From Streptomyces sp. AC1-42W (GTDB taxonomy: Bacteria; Actinomycetota; Actinomycetes; Streptomycetales; Streptomycetaceae): a DNA stretch of 64,000 nt. The DNA is taken from positions 1,736,001 through 1,800,000 of the forward strand of contig NZ_QKWY01000002.1 of the NCBI RefSeq assembly GCF_003248355.1, given 5' to 3'. The notes under the pieces were generated by a model. The model was not told the origin of the DNA, did not search any database, and was given only the letters and a program-made list of their open reading frames with translations. Position numbers and translations under genes: made by a program. Shown here piece after piece: positions 14,975 through 23,966 of this stretch (its first letter is position 1; each line of letters starts with the position of its first letter).

Positions 14975-15958
14975 TCACTCCTGGGCGGCCAGCGCGATCC
15001 CCAGCGGCGTCCGCTCGTACAGCACCTGGTGCCCGTAGCGGCGCGAAGTCAGCAGCCCGGCCGCCCGCAGCACCGACAGGTGCTCCGACACCGACGACGG
15101 CGCCAGGCCCAGCCGGTGCGCCAGCACGGTCGGCCCGGCCGGCTCGTCCAGCGCGCACAGCACCTCCGCCCGCCCCCGCCCGAGCAGCCGGGCCAGCGCC
15201 TGCGGGGTGCTCGCGCCCGGCTCCGTCCACAGGCCCCCGATGCCGCGCGCCGGGTAGATCACGGCCGGCAGCCAGGGGTCCTCGAAGCCGCCCACCGTGT
15301 CCGGCCAGACGAACACGGACGGCATCAGGACCAGCCCCCGCCCGCTCAGCACCCGTGAGTGGGCGCTTCTGGTCCCGCTGACCGTGAGCGTGGAGCCCGA
15401 CCAGCTCAGCCGCGGGCTCAGCTCACCGAGCAGCCGCTCGAACCCGACCGCCGCCAGCCGGCGCGAGTGGTACGCCACGTCCGCCTCCAGCAGCGCGCGC
15501 AGCCGGGGCCAGTGCGGTTCGATCAGCAGCCGCCAGGCCCGCTCCAGCAGGTCCGCCAACTCCCGCACGGCGCGCGCCGGGTCGGCGAGCAGCGCCCGCC
15601 CCGCGGCCGAGTCCCGCGCCTGCGGCCGCTGGTCGAGCGAGGCCGCGATGTCCTGCCGGGCCAGCTCCGGATCGACCGACCGCACGGCGGCGATCTCCTC
15701 GTCGAAGGAGGCGAGCGGGCCCATCGGCGGCGGCGAGAAGAAGTCCGGGCAGTGCCCGCCGTCCGGCATCAGCAGCCACAGCGGGTCCAGTTCGAGACCG
15801 GCCGCCGCGTCCCGGATGCTCCGCAGCCACGGCAGGTGGTAGCCCTGCTGGGCGGGCCGCGCCAGCACCCGTACCGCCGCCTGGGTCTCGAACAGGGGCG
15901 AGAGCGCGAAGCGGCAGCGCAGCAGATCGCTCTCGTCGAAGTGCAGCTGGAAGGACAT
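14975..15958 (-). CDS. ArsR-family winged-helix regulator with DUF5937 N-terminal domain
   Basis: 327 residues from ATG 15958. The N-terminal roughly 230 residues are the DUF5937 ligand-binding-like region (MSFQLHFDESDLLRCRFALSPL, then PSVFVWPDTV and PAVIYPARGIG). The C-terminal roughly 75 residues are an ArsR winged helix (LGRGRAEVLCALDEP, then SSVSEHLSVLRAAGLL and GHQVLYERT). It is divergent from the MFS exporter at 16033, so it is the likely repressor of that exporter. The inducer is unknown. Confidence 0.88.
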   Translation of the reverse strand: MSFQLHFDESDLLRCRFALSPLFETQAAVRVLARPAQQGYHLPWLRSIRDAAAGLELDPLWLLMPDGGHCPDFFSPPPMGPLASFDEEIAAVRSVDPELARQDIAASLDQRPQARDSAAGRALLADPARAVRELADLLERAWRLLIEPHWPRLRALLEADVAYHSRRLAAVGFERLLGELSPRLSWSGSTLTVSGTRSAHSRVLSGRGLVLMPSVFVWPDTVGGFEDPWLPAVIYPARGIGGLWTEPGASTPQALARLLGRGRAEVLCALDEPAGPTVLAHRLGLAPSSVSEHLSVLRAAGLLTSRRYGHQVLYERTPLGIALAAQE

Positions 15959-16032
15959 GGGCGGACCCCGCGAAGATTCGGCCGGTGCCGAAAGTCTACG
16001 GGGCGGGCGGGCCGGTACCGCAGGCTGCGGCC

Positions 16033-17553
16033 ATGCCGAGAGACACCACCGATCCCCGGCCGGGCAGCCCCGGCGACCCCGGAACCCCTGCCCGGCCCAC
16101 CGGACCGGCCGCACTCCCGGCCCCGCCCCCGGAGCGCACAGGCCCCCCTGACCCGAGCCGGCCACCGGCGCTCCGGGCCGGCGGCGGAACACCGGAGACG
16201 CGCGAGGCGCGCGAGACGCCTGATACGTCCGAGACACCCGTGACTCTCGGGACACCCGACACACCCGACACACCGGCGCCGCGCGGGTACCAGCCCGTCT
16301 TCGCCGTCCGCGAGTTCCGCGCGGTGTTCGCCGCGCATCTGCTCTCGCTCCTCGGCGTCATCGTCAGCGAACTCGCGCTCACCGTCCTCGTCTACGACCT
16401 CACCTCCTCGCCCCTGCTCAGCGCGCTGACCTTCGCGCTCGGCATGCTCCCGTACCTCGTCGGCGGCACGCTCTTCGCCGGGATCGCCGACCGCTACCCC
16501 GCCCGCCGGGTGCTGGTCGGCTGCGATCTGGTCTGCGCGGCCTGTGTCGCCGTGATGGTCCTGCCGGGCACCCCGGTCGCCGGACTGCTGGTGCTGCGCT
16601 GCCTGGTCGCGGCCGTCTCGCCGGTCTTCACCGGGGCCCGGATGGCCGCGCTCACCGACATCCTGGGCGAGGGCGAGCTGTACGTCCTGGGGCGCTCGCT
16701 GCTGCGGATCGTCTCGCAGGGCTCGCTGCTCGCCGGATTCGGCGTCGGAGGGGTGCTGCTGACCGTGGTCTCGCCGCGCGGCGCGATCACCGTCACCGCC
16801 GTCACCTTCCTCTGCTCGGCCGCGCTGCTGCGCTTCGGCACCCGCGACCGGCCCGCCCGTACGCGGGACGGGTCCGGCTCCTCGCTGCTGCGCGACTCGC
16901 TCTCCGGCGCCCGGCTGGTCCTCGGCCATCGCCGCGTCCGCGCGCTGATGCTGCTGTTCTGGCTGCCCCCGATGTTCGTCGTCGCGCCGGAGGCGCTGGC
17001 CGCGCCGTACGCCGACGAGATCGGCGTCGGCCCGGCCGCGCTCGGGCTGCTGATGTGCGCGATGCCGGTCGGGCACATCGCCTCCGAGCTGTACGCGGGT
17101 TCCGCGCTGCGGCCCCGGACCCGGGAGCGGATCGTGCTGCCGCTCGCCGCCGCCGGTCTGCTGCCCCTCCTGGTGTACGGGCTGACGCCGGGCGTCGCCG
17201 GGGCCGCCGCCGCGCTCGTGGTGGCCGGCGCCTCCTCCGCGTACGTGATCGGCCTCGACCAGTGGTTCGTGGCGGCCGTCCCGGAGGAGCTGCGCGGGCG
17301 GGCGATGACCCTGCTCACCGCCGGGCTGATGACGATCCAGGGCGTCGGGATGGCGCTCGCCGGGCTCGCGGCGGAGTTCTTCCCGGTGCACGGGGTGGTC
17401 GCGGGGGCGGCCGTGCTGGGCACCCTGTGCCTGTTGCCGCTGGTGGCCGAGGTACGCAGAACGGCGCCCGGTGCCGGTCCCGTAATCGCACCCGGGGACG
17501 GGACCCGGACCGAAGTACGAGACAGGGAGGACCGGCAAGTTCCCCATGGGTAA
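16033..17553 (+). CDS. MFS exporter, divergent from the ArsR regulator
   Basis: 506 residues from ATG 16033. The first roughly 85 residues are disordered and Pro/Thr/Glu-rich with short near-repeats of the form ETPDTSETP / GTPDTPDTP. Twelve membrane segments follow, from about residue 95, with the MFS motif A-like loop GIADRYPARRVLVG. The layout fits the drug/macrolide-efflux MFS group (MefA/EntS-like). It overlaps the following MarR gene by 8 nt. It probably exports a toxic or signalling small molecule sensed by ArsR and/or MarR. Confidence 0.85.
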   Translation: MPRDTTDPRPGSPGDPGTPARPTGPAALPAPPPERTGPPDPSRPPALRAGGGTPETREARETPDTSETPVTLGTPDTPDTPAPRGYQPVFAVREFRAVFAAHLLSLLGVIVSELALTVLVYDLTSSPLLSALTFALGMLPYLVGGTLFAGIADRYPARRVLVGCDLVCAACVAVMVLPGTPVAGLLVLRCLVAAVSPVFTGARMAALTDILGEGELYVLGRSLLRIVSQGSLLAGFGVGGVLLTVVSPRGAITVTAVTFLCSAALLRFGTRDRPARTRDGSGSSLLRDSLSGARLVLGHRRVRALMLLFWLPPMFVVAPEALAAPYADEIGVGPAALGLLMCAMPVGHIASELYAGSALRPRTRERIVLPLAAAGLLPLLVYGLTPGVAGAAAALVVAGASSAYVIGLDQWFVAAVPEELRGRAMTLLTAGLMTIQGVGMALAGLAAEFFPVHGVVAGAAVLGTLCLLPLVAEVRRTAPGAGPVIAPGDGTRTEVRDREDRQVPHG

Positions 17554-18073
17554 GGTCGTGGCCGTGCCGAAGCCGCTCAGCCTTCCCTTCGATCCCATCG
17601 CCCGCGCCGACGAGCTCTGGCAGCAGCGCTGGGGCCCCGTCCCGTCCATGGGCGCGATCACCTCGATCATGCGGGCGCAGCAGATCCTGCTCGCCGAGGT
17701 GGACGCCGTCGTCAAGCCGTACGGGCTGACCTTCGCGCGCTACGAGGCGCTGGTGCTGCTCACCTTCTCCAAGGCCGGCGAGCTGCCGATGTCCAAGATC
17801 GGTGAGCGGCTGATGGTCCACCCGACGTCGGTGACCAACACGGTGGACCGGCTGGTGCGCTCCGGCCTGGTCGACAAGCGCCCCAACCCGAACGACGGCC
17901 GGGGCACGCTGGCCTCGATCACCGACAAGGGCCGCGAGGTCGTCGAGTCGGCCACCCGGGACCTGGTGGCGATGGAGTTCGGGCTCGGGGTGTACGACGC
18001 CGAGGAGTGCGCCGAGATCTTCGCGCTGCTGCGGCCCCTGCGCATCGCCGCGCAGGACTTCGAGGAGATCTGA
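17546..18073 (+). CDS. MarR-family regulator coupled to the MFS gene
   Basis: 175 residues. The winged helix is seen in TFARYEALVLLTFS, MHPTSVTNTVDRLVRSG-type recognition helix (here LMVHPTSVTNTVDRLV) and the wing PNPNDGRGTLASIT. It overlaps the MFS stop by 8 nt and is thus co-translated with the exporter. It has a long N-terminal helix (FDPIARADELWQQRW), as in MarR proteins that bind acyl or aromatic effectors; the effector here is not known. Confidence 0.88.
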   Translation: MGKVVAVPKPLSLPFDPIARADELWQQRWGPVPSMGAITSIMRAQQILLAEVDAVVKPYGLTFARYEALVLLTFSKAGELPMSKIGERLMVHPTSVTNTVDRLVRSGLVDKRPNPNDGRGTLASITDKGREVVESATRDLVAMEFGLGVYDAEECAEIFALLRPLRIAAQDFEEI

Positions 18074-18138
18074 GAGACGCGGTTCCGGAGCCCGGCCCGC
18101 TGCAAGATCGCCCGGGACGTCCGGTTACGCTCGATGGC

Positions 18139-18474
18139 ATGAAACGCAGTGTGCTGACCCGATACCGGGTGATGGCTTACGTCACCGCCGTCATGTTGCT
18201 GATCCTCTGCGTGTGCATGATCTTCAAATACGGCTTCGACAAGGGTGAGGGCCTGACGCTCGTCGTCTCCCAGATCCACGGCGTGCTGTACATCATCTAC
18301 CTGATCTTCGCCTTCGACCTGGGGTCCAAGGCGAAGTGGCCGATGGGGAAGCTGCTCTGGGTGCTGATCTCGGGCACCATTCCTACGGCCGCGTTCTTCG
18401 TCGAGCGCAGGATCGTCCGTGAGGTCGAGCCGCTGGTCGCCGACGCGACGCCCGCAGCCCCTGCGAACGTCTGA
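18139..18474 (+). CDS. DUF3817 small membrane protein (paralogue)
   Basis: 111 residues from ATG 18139. Three membrane segments, and the same HGVLYIIYLIFAFDLGSKAKWP signature as the protein at 14171. It is followed by a clear terminator. The two paralogues bracket the ArsR/MFS/MarR group; function unknown. Confidence 0.88.
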   Translation: MKRSVLTRYRVMAYVTAVMLLILCVCMIFKYGFDKGEGLTLVVSQIHGVLYIIYLIFAFDLGSKAKWPMGKLLWVLISGTIPTAAFFVERRIVREVEPLVADATPAAPANV

Positions 18475-18487
18475 GCGATTCCTGACG

Positions 18488-18517
18488 AACCGCCCCGCGC
18501 GAAGCGCCGGGCGGTTT
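18488..18517 (+). terminator. Terminator after DUF3817
   Basis: Stem AACCGCCC...GGGCGGTT plus an inner GCGC pair, one mismatch, GAA loop, then TTTGTC. It lies 13 nt after the stop and insulates icmA. Confidence 0.75.
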
Positions 18518-18526
18518 GTCATCGAC

Positions 18527-18550
18527 ATTTACTAGGACGTCCTAGTAAAT
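18527..18550. promoter_or_regulatory. Perfect 24-bp palindrome immediately upstream of icmA (candidate operator)
   Basis: Each half reads ATTTACTAGGAC; the second half is the exact reverse complement. It ends 8 nt before the icmA ATG, so a bound protein would block initiation of transcription or translation. The most likely binder is the TetR-type regulator encoded just downstream of icmA; a partial half-site (ATTTACCTACTGG, minus strand) occurs at 20916-20928, ahead of that regulator. Confidence 0.7.
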
Positions 18551-18558
18551 TGGCGGGC

Positions 18559-20259
18559 ATGGACGCTGAAGCGATCGAGGAAGGCCGCCGCCGCTGGCAG
18601 GCCCGTTACGACAAGGCCCGCAAGCGTGAGGCCGACTTCACCACGCTGTCCGGGGACCCGGTCGAGCCCGTGTACGGCCCCCGGCCGGGCGACGCGTACG
18701 AGGGCTTCGAACGGATCGGCTGGCCCGGTGAGTACCCCTTCACCCGGGGGCTGCACCCGACCGGATACCGGGGCCGCACCTGGACCATCCGCCAGTTCGC
18801 CGGCTTCGGCAACGCCGAGCAGACCAACGAGCGCTACAAGATGATCCTGGCCGCCGGCGGCGGCGGGCTGAGCGTCGCCTTCGACATGCCGACCCTGATG
18901 GGCCGCGACTCCGACGACGCCCGCGCCCTCGGCGAGGTCGGCCACTGCGGCGTCGCCATCGACTCCGCCGCCGACATGGAGGTCCTGTTCAAGGACATCC
19001 CGCTCGGCGACGTCACGACGTCGATGACCATCAGCGGCCCGGCCGTCCCCGTCTTCTGCATGTACCTGGTCGCCGCCGAACGCCAGGGCGTGGACCCGGC
19101 CGTCCTCAACGGCACGCTCCAGACGGACATCTTCAAGGAGTACATCGCGCAGAAGGAGTGGCTGTTCCAGCCCGAGCCCCATCTGCGCCTCATCGGCGAC
19201 CTGATGGAGCACTGCGCGAGCTCCATCCCCGCCTACAAGCCGCTCTCCGTCTCCGGCTACCACATCCGCGAGGCCGGGGCGACGGCCGCCCAGGAGCTGG
19301 CGTACACCCTCGCCGACGGCTTCGGCTACGTGGAGCTCGGCCTCTCGCGCGGCCTCGACGTCGACACCTTCGCGCCCGGCCTCTCCTTCTTCTTCGACGC
19401 GCACCTCGACTTCTTCGAGGAGATCGCCAAGTTCCGCGCCGCCCGCCGGATCTGGGCCCGCTGGATGAAGGAGACGTACGGCGCGAAGACCGACAAGGCG
19501 CAGTGGCTGCGCTTCCACACCCAGACCGCCGGTGTCTCGCTCACCGCGCAGCAGCCGTACAACAACGTCGTACGCACCGCCGTCGAGGCGCTGTCCGCCG
19601 TCCTCGGCGGCACCAACTCGCTGCACACCAACGCCCTCGACGAGACCCTGGCGCTCCCCTCCGAGCAGGCCGCCGAGATCGCGCTGCGCACCCAGCAGGT
19701 GCTGATGGAGGAGACCGGCGTCGCCAACGTGGCCGACCCGCTGGGCGGTTCCTGGTACGTGGAGCAGCTCACCGACCGCATCGAGGCCGACGCGGAGAAG
19801 ATCTTCGAGCAGATCAAGGAGCGCGGCACCCGCGCCCACCCGGACGGGCAGCACCCGGTCGGCCCGATCACCTCCGGCATCCTGCGCGGCATCGAGGACG
19901 GCTGGTTCACCGGCGAGATCGCCGAGTCCGCCTTCCGCTACCAGCAGGCGCTGGAGAAGGGCGAGAAGCTGGTCGTCGGCGTCAACGCCCACCACGGCTC
20001 GGTCACCGGCGACCTGGAGATCCTCCGGGTCAGCCACGAGGTCGAGCGCGAGCAGGTCCGCGCGCTCGGCGCCCGCAAGGAGGCCCGCGACGACGCCCGC
20101 GTCCGGGCCGCCCTGGACACGATGCTGGCCGCCGCCCGCGACGGCTCCAACATGATCGCCCCGATGCTCGACGCGGTCCGCGCGGAGGCGACCCTGGGCG
20201 AGATCTGCGGCGTCCTGCGCGACGAGTGGGGCGTCTACACAGAACCGGCAGGCTTCTGA
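18559..20259 (+). CDS. icmA: Isobutyryl-CoA mutase large subunit
   Basis: 566 residues from ATG 18559. It catalyses the coenzyme-B12-dependent interconversion of isobutyryl-CoA and n-butyryl-CoA, linking valine and fatty-acid carbon. It has the mutase catalytic barrel only; the B12-binding domain is a separate small subunit (IcmB) not in this window. The two residues known to distinguish isobutyryl- from methylmalonyl-CoA mutase are both in the isobutyryl state: Phe80 (RQFAGFG) in place of Tyr89, and Gln198 (YIAQKEW) in place of Arg207. The GGTNSLHTNA motif and DPLGGSWY near the C-terminus are intact. It is preceded by the 24-bp palindrome and is tail-to-tail with the TetR gene, overlapping by 25 nt. 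A TTG at 18550 is an unlikely start. Confidence 0.95.
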   Translation: MDAEAIEEGRRRWQARYDKARKREADFTTLSGDPVEPVYGPRPGDAYEGFERIGWPGEYPFTRGLHPTGYRGRTWTIRQFAGFGNAEQTNERYKMILAAGGGGLSVAFDMPTLMGRDSDDARALGEVGHCGVAIDSAADMEVLFKDIPLGDVTTSMTISGPAVPVFCMYLVAAERQGVDPAVLNGTLQTDIFKEYIAQKEWLFQPEPHLRLIGDLMEHCASSIPAYKPLSVSGYHIREAGATAAQELAYTLADGFGYVELGLSRGLDVDTFAPGLSFFFDAHLDFFEEIAKFRAARRIWARWMKETYGAKTDKAQWLRFHTQTAGVSLTAQQPYNNVVRTAVEALSAVLGGTNSLHTNALDETLALPSEQAAEIALRTQQVLMEETGVANVADPLGGSWYVEQLTDRIEADAEKIFEQIKERGTRAHPDGQHPVGPITSGILRGIEDGWFTGEIAESAFRYQQALEKGEKLVVGVNAHHGSVTGDLEILRVSHEVEREQVRALGARKEARDDARVRAALDTMLAAARDGSNMIAPMLDAVRAEATLGEICGVLRDEWGVYTEPAGF

Positions 20260-20903
20260 CCGTACGGGCGCGGCAGCGCACCGCCTGCCGTGCCCAGGCC
20301 CGCCAGTAGGAGCAGGGTGAAGCGGTGGGCCCAGTCGGCGTCGACGGGCTCGCCGCTCACCAGCGTCCGGTGCACCACCGCGCCGGCGATCACGTCGAAG
20401 ACCAGGTCCGCCGTCAGCGCGGCCGTGGCCTCGTCCGGCTCGACGGGCAGCTCGCCGCGCTCCTGGGCGCGCTGCCGGCCCTTGAGGACGAGGCGCTTCT
20501 GCCGGTTGACGATCGAGTCGCGGATGCGGGCCCGCAGCGCCTCGTCCCGTGTGGACTCGGCGACCACCGCCATCAGGGCGGTCCGGGTCTCCGGCCGTTC
20601 CAGAAGGGCGGCGAACTGGAGCACCACCGCCTCCACATCGGCGGCCAGACTGCCCAGGTCCGGCATCTCCAGCTCGTCGAAGAGCACCGCGACCGCGTCC
20701 ACGACCAGTTCGTTCTTGCCCGCCCAGCGCCGGTAGAGGGTCGTCTTGGCGACCCCCGCCCGCGTCGCCACGTCACCCATCGTCAGCTTCGACCAGCCGA
20801 GGTCCACGAGCGAGGCGCGGGTGGCCTCCAGGATGGCCTCGTCGGCCTCGGTGCTGCGCGGACGTCCCGATCGTGCGGGTTTGGGGTGGCTGCGGCTGAG
20901 CAT
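20235..20903 (-). CDS. TetR-family regulator next to icmA
   Basis: 222 residues from ATG 20903. N-terminal TetR helix-turn-helix (LTMGDVATRAGVAKTTLYRRW) at about residues 35-60, followed by an all-helical ligand domain. Its end overlaps the icmA end by 25 nt. Candidate sites are the palindrome ahead of icmA and the inverted repeat at 20999-21021, about 100 nt upstream of its own start. A short-chain acyl-CoA inducer would fit the neighbour but is not shown. Confidence 0.88.
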   Translation of the reverse strand: MLSRSHPKPARSGRPRSTEADEAILEATRASLVDLGWSKLTMGDVATRAGVAKTTLYRRWAGKNELVVDAVAVLFDELEMPDLGSLAADVEAVVLQFAALLERPETRTALMAVVAESTRDEALRARIRDSIVNRQKRLVLKGRQRAQERGELPVEPDEATAALTADLVFDVIAGAVVHRTLVSGEPVDADWAHRFTLLLLAGLGTAGGALPRPYGQKPAGSV

Positions 20904-21312
20904 GCCGTGACCATACCCGCCAGTAGGTAAATCCGACCGGGACCGCTCCCCGTGAGAGAGATCACCGAACACTCTTGTGCATCAGGGGGCGTGGCCAGTT
21001 ACGCTACGGGTCGTAGCGTAAGGCGACGGTCCGGACCGTCCCGGACGTCACGACGAACGACAGCCACAGGCGCCGGGTGGGGACCGGGTGCCGACCGGGC
21101 CATTCAGGGGCCCATGAACCGTGTCTGTCCGGCCACCCCGCACACCGGCGGGGATCGTGGACGGGCGCGGTTCCCGTAGCGCTTTCCGGAACTGCACACC
21201 GAGGGGTGAACAACTGTTCCTGCTTCTTTCTGCAGTTGTATGGCATTTTCCGTGCATATGCTGATGTGGTGATGCTGTGGAACTGGTCTTGGTGCCCCAC
21301 TGGGGGGTGTGC
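20904..21312. other. 409-bp gap between the TetR gene and the IS607-type tnpB
   Basis: No gene seen. It holds the inverted repeat at 20999-21021 and, nearer tnpB, an AT-richer stretch (about 21205-21290) with a 7-bp inverted repeat ACAACTG/CAGTTGT (21210-21216 and 21233-21239) that may belong to the left end or promoter of the element. The exact left end of that element cannot be set. Confidence 0.5.
20999..21021. promoter_or_regulatory. Perfect 10-bp inverted repeat upstream of the TetR gene
   Basis: Arms TTACGCTACG and CGTAGCGTAA with a GGT spacer. The symmetry and spacing suit a TetR-type operator or a small hairpin; the arms differ from the icmA palindrome, so it may serve another regulator. 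Confidence 0.5.
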
Positions 21313-22785
21313 GTGAAGAAGTTCACGCCGCGGCAGGGCTCTGCCGTATCCGCATACAGGCTGGCTCTGGATCCGAATGTGACGGCCATGGGGCGTCTGC
21401 ACTCGCATGCGGGTGCTGCGCGGGCCGCATACAACTGGGTCATCGCTCACGTCACGGCGGTGTGGCGACAACGCCAGGCCGAGGTCTCCTACGGCATTGC
21501 GGAGGACGGGCTGACGGCGTGGCGGTCGTGGTCGCTGCCGTCGTTGCGGAAGGCGTTCAATGAGGACAAGCACACCGATCCGCGGTTTTCGGGGTGGTGG
21601 GATGAGAACTCCAAGGAGGCTTACAACACTGGCCTCGCCAACGCATCGGCCGCTTTCGATACCTATGCGAAATCCAGGAATGGTAAACGCAAGGGCGCGC
21701 GGGTGGGTGTGCCGCGCTTCAAGTCCAAGCGGAAGGCACGTCTGACGTGCCGGTTCACGACCGGGGTGATCCGTATCGAGGCAGACGGCAGGCATGTCAC
21801 CCTGCCCAGGATCGGCAAGATCCGCCTCCACGAGCCCCGTCCCGACCTGCACGCCCGTATCGACTCAGGCACGATACGAATTCTGTCCGCGACAGTGCGC
21901 TTGGACCGGGGGCGCTGGTTCGTCTCGTTCCAGGTCGAACAGCGAAGCGAACTGGTGCGGGTCGCGCGCCCGGATGCTGCGGTCGGGATCGACCTGGGCA
22001 TCAAAACTCTCGCTGCTCTCGCGGACAGCGACGGAACCGTGACCGAGGTGACCAACCCCCGCCACCTTGACCGCGCCCAGAAGCAGCTGCGTCGTGCCAG
22101 CCGTGTCGTCTCACGTCGGCGAGGCCCCGACCGCCGCACCGGGCAGCAGCCCTCACGTCGGTGGAGGAAGGCCAACTGTGCCCGGAACAGGGTGCATCAC
22201 CGGGTGGGGAACCTGCGCGAGGACAGCCTTCACAAACTGACCACCCGCCTCACGGCCGAGTACGGCACCCTTGTGATCGAGGACCTGAATGTGGCGGGTA
22301 TGAGCCGCAACCGGCGCCTCTCGCGCCAAGTCGCGGATGCCTCGTTCGGTGCGATCCGGCGCCAGCTGACGTACAAAACCCGCCGGCATGGGACACGCCT
22401 GGTCGTGGCCTCCCGGTGGTTCCCCTCCTCGAAGACGTGCTCACGCTGTGGTGCGGTGAAAGCCAAACTGCCCCTGGCCGTACGCGTTTTCGAGTGTGAC
22501 GCCTGCGGGCTCGTCATGGACCGGGACGAGAACGCTGGACGCAATCTGCTCGCCCTCGCGACAACCTCCACCACCAGCAGTACAGGTACCGGAGTGGCCG
22601 GAGACCTGGGCCCCACCATCGCGGTGGGGCCGAAGCCCCGTGGAGCCGACCGTAAGACCCGCACCACCCTTCCCGGCCGCAAGGCCGGTAGGGGGCGGGC
22701 AGGTGGCACAATCCCCAGCCCCAGAGCCGGGACAGAAACGGGAGACCGTCAACAGGACATCAGAACGCAACTCGCGCTCTGGTGA
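21313..22785 (+). CDS. tnpB: RNA-guided endonuclease TnpB, IS607 type
   Basis: 490 residues from GTG 21313 (VKKFTPRQGSAVSAYRLALD), the usual opening of IS607-type TnpB. RuvC residues: Asp in GIDLGIKTLAAL, Glu in VIEDLNVAGM, Asp in DRDENAGRN. Zinc ribbon CSRC ... CDAC. After the catalytic Asp there is a tail of about 80 residues rich in Gly, Thr, Arg and Pro; such tails overlap the omegaRNA-coding DNA in this group. No serine recombinase (TnpA) gene accompanies it. It sits between the TetR gene and the thioredoxin-like gene and breaks nothing visible. Ends not determined. Confidence 0.9.
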   Translation: MKKFTPRQGSAVSAYRLALDPNVTAMGRLHSHAGAARAAYNWVIAHVTAVWRQRQAEVSYGIAEDGLTAWRSWSLPSLRKAFNEDKHTDPRFSGWWDENSKEAYNTGLANASAAFDTYAKSRNGKRKGARVGVPRFKSKRKARLTCRFTTGVIRIEADGRHVTLPRIGKIRLHEPRPDLHARIDSGTIRILSATVRLDRGRWFVSFQVEQRSELVRVARPDAAVGIDLGIKTLAALADSDGTVTEVTNPRHLDRAQKQLRRASRVVSRRRGPDRRTGQQPSRRWRKANCARNRVHHRVGNLREDSLHKLTTRLTAEYGTLVIEDLNVAGMSRNRRLSRQVADASFGAIRRQLTYKTRRHGTRLVVASRWFPSSKTCSRCGAVKAKLPLAVRVFECDACGLVMDRDENAGRNLLALATTSTTSSTGTGVAGDLGPTIAVGPKPRGADRKTRTTLPGRKAGRGRAGGTIPSPRAGTETGDRQQDIRTQLALW

Positions 22786-22863
22786 CACCGTCACGGACTA
22801 TTCCGGCAGAAACGCCGGGATTGCTGATATCTACTGATGATTAAAGCAACGGAGGATGTACGC

Positions 22864-23835
22864 ATGCAGCCCAGAAACATGTCCATGAGCGGCGTCGTCG
22901 ACCTCGCCGCGGTGAAGGCGGCCGGTGAGGCCAAGGCGAAGGCGGAGCAGGCCCGTGCCGAGTCCGCGCGCCAGGGCGGCCCGGCGGCCGTTCCCGCCTC
23001 CTCCCTCGTCATCGACGTCAACGAGGCGGGCTTCGAGAACGACGTCCTCCAGCGCTCCGCAGAAGTGCCCGTCGTCATCGACTTCTGGGCCGAGTGGTGC
23101 GAACCGTGCAAGCAGCTGGGCCCGCTCCTGGAGCGCCTGGCCCACGAGTACAACGGCCGCTTCGTGCTGGCCAAGGTCGATGTCGACGCCAACCAGCTGC
23201 TGATGCAGCAGTTCGGCATCCAGGGCATCCCCGCCGTCTTCGCGGTCGTCGCCGGACAGGCGCTGCCGCTGTTCCAGGGCGCGGCGCCCGAGGCCCAGAT
23301 CCGCCAGACCCTGGACCAGCTGATCCAGGTCGGCGAGGAGCGCTTCGGCCTCACCGGCATCGCGGTGGACGCCGCGGCGCCCGGCGAGGCCCAGGCGGCG
23401 GCCCCGGCTCCGCCCGGCCCGTACGACTCGCTCCTGGAGGCGGCCGCGCGGGCGCTCGACGCCAACGACTTCCCGGGTGCGGTCCAGGCGTACAAGAACG
23501 TCCTGTCCGACGACCCCAACAACACCGAGGCCAAGCTGGGCCTGGCCCAGGCCGAGTTGCTGGCCCGGGTGCAGGCGACGGACCCGCAGCAGGTCCGCCG
23601 GGACGCCGCCGAGAAGCCGGCCGACGCGGACGCCCAGCTGGCGGCGGCCGACCTGGACCTCGTCGGCGGCCATGTGGAGGACGCCTTCGGCCGGCTCGTG
23701 GAGACGGTGCGCCGCACGTTCGGCGAGGACCGCGACCGGGTCCGGCTGCGGCTGCTCGACCTCTTCGAGGTCATCGGCCCGGAGGACCCGAGGGTGGGCG
23801 CGGCGCGCACCGCGCTCGCGCGCGTCCTGTTCTGA
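22864..23835 (+). CDS. Thioredoxin-domain and TPR co-chaperone-like protein (CnoX/YbbN type)
   Basis: 323 residues; ATG 22864 lies 7 nt after a GGAGG site. A thioredoxin fold spans about residues 50-155 with the active site WAEWCEPCKQLGP (two Cys, CEPC), whereas E. coli CnoX lacks the pair. The C-terminal half contains TPR-like helices (ALDANDFPGAVQAYKNVLSDDPNN, then a second set). The family protects unfolding proteins and docks to chaperones under oxidative stress. The first 50 residues are Ala/Lys/Glu-rich. Confidence 0.88.
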   Translation: MQPRNMSMSGVVDLAAVKAAGEAKAKAEQARAESARQGGPAAVPASSLVIDVNEAGFENDVLQRSAEVPVVIDFWAEWCEPCKQLGPLLERLAHEYNGRFVLAKVDVDANQLLMQQFGIQGIPAVFAVVAGQALPLFQGAAPEAQIRQTLDQLIQVGEERFGLTGIAVDAAAPGEAQAAAPAPPGPYDSLLEAAARALDANDFPGAVQAYKNVLSDDPNNTEAKLGLAQAELLARVQATDPQQVRRDAAEKPADADAQLAAADLDLVGGHVEDAFGRLVETVRRTFGEDRDRVRLRLLDLFEVIGPEDPRVGAARTALARVLF

Positions 23836-23869
23836 CCGGTTGGTCCGGTCCGATTGTGCTGAACTGACA

Positions 23870-23907
23870 ACACGGCCGCGGCGGCCTTCGGGCGCCGCAG
23901 CCGTTTT
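23870..23907 (+). terminator. Terminator after the thioredoxin-TPR gene
   Basis: GC-rich stem (CGGCCGCGGCG...CGCCGCAGCCG) with a CTTCGG-type loop, followed by TTTT. It begins about 35 nt after the stop. Confidence 0.7.
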
Positions 23908-23966
23908 CACGATCAGGCGATAAGAGTAGGCCCCGCTTTACCAAATCTTGATAAAAGCGCGGCCTG

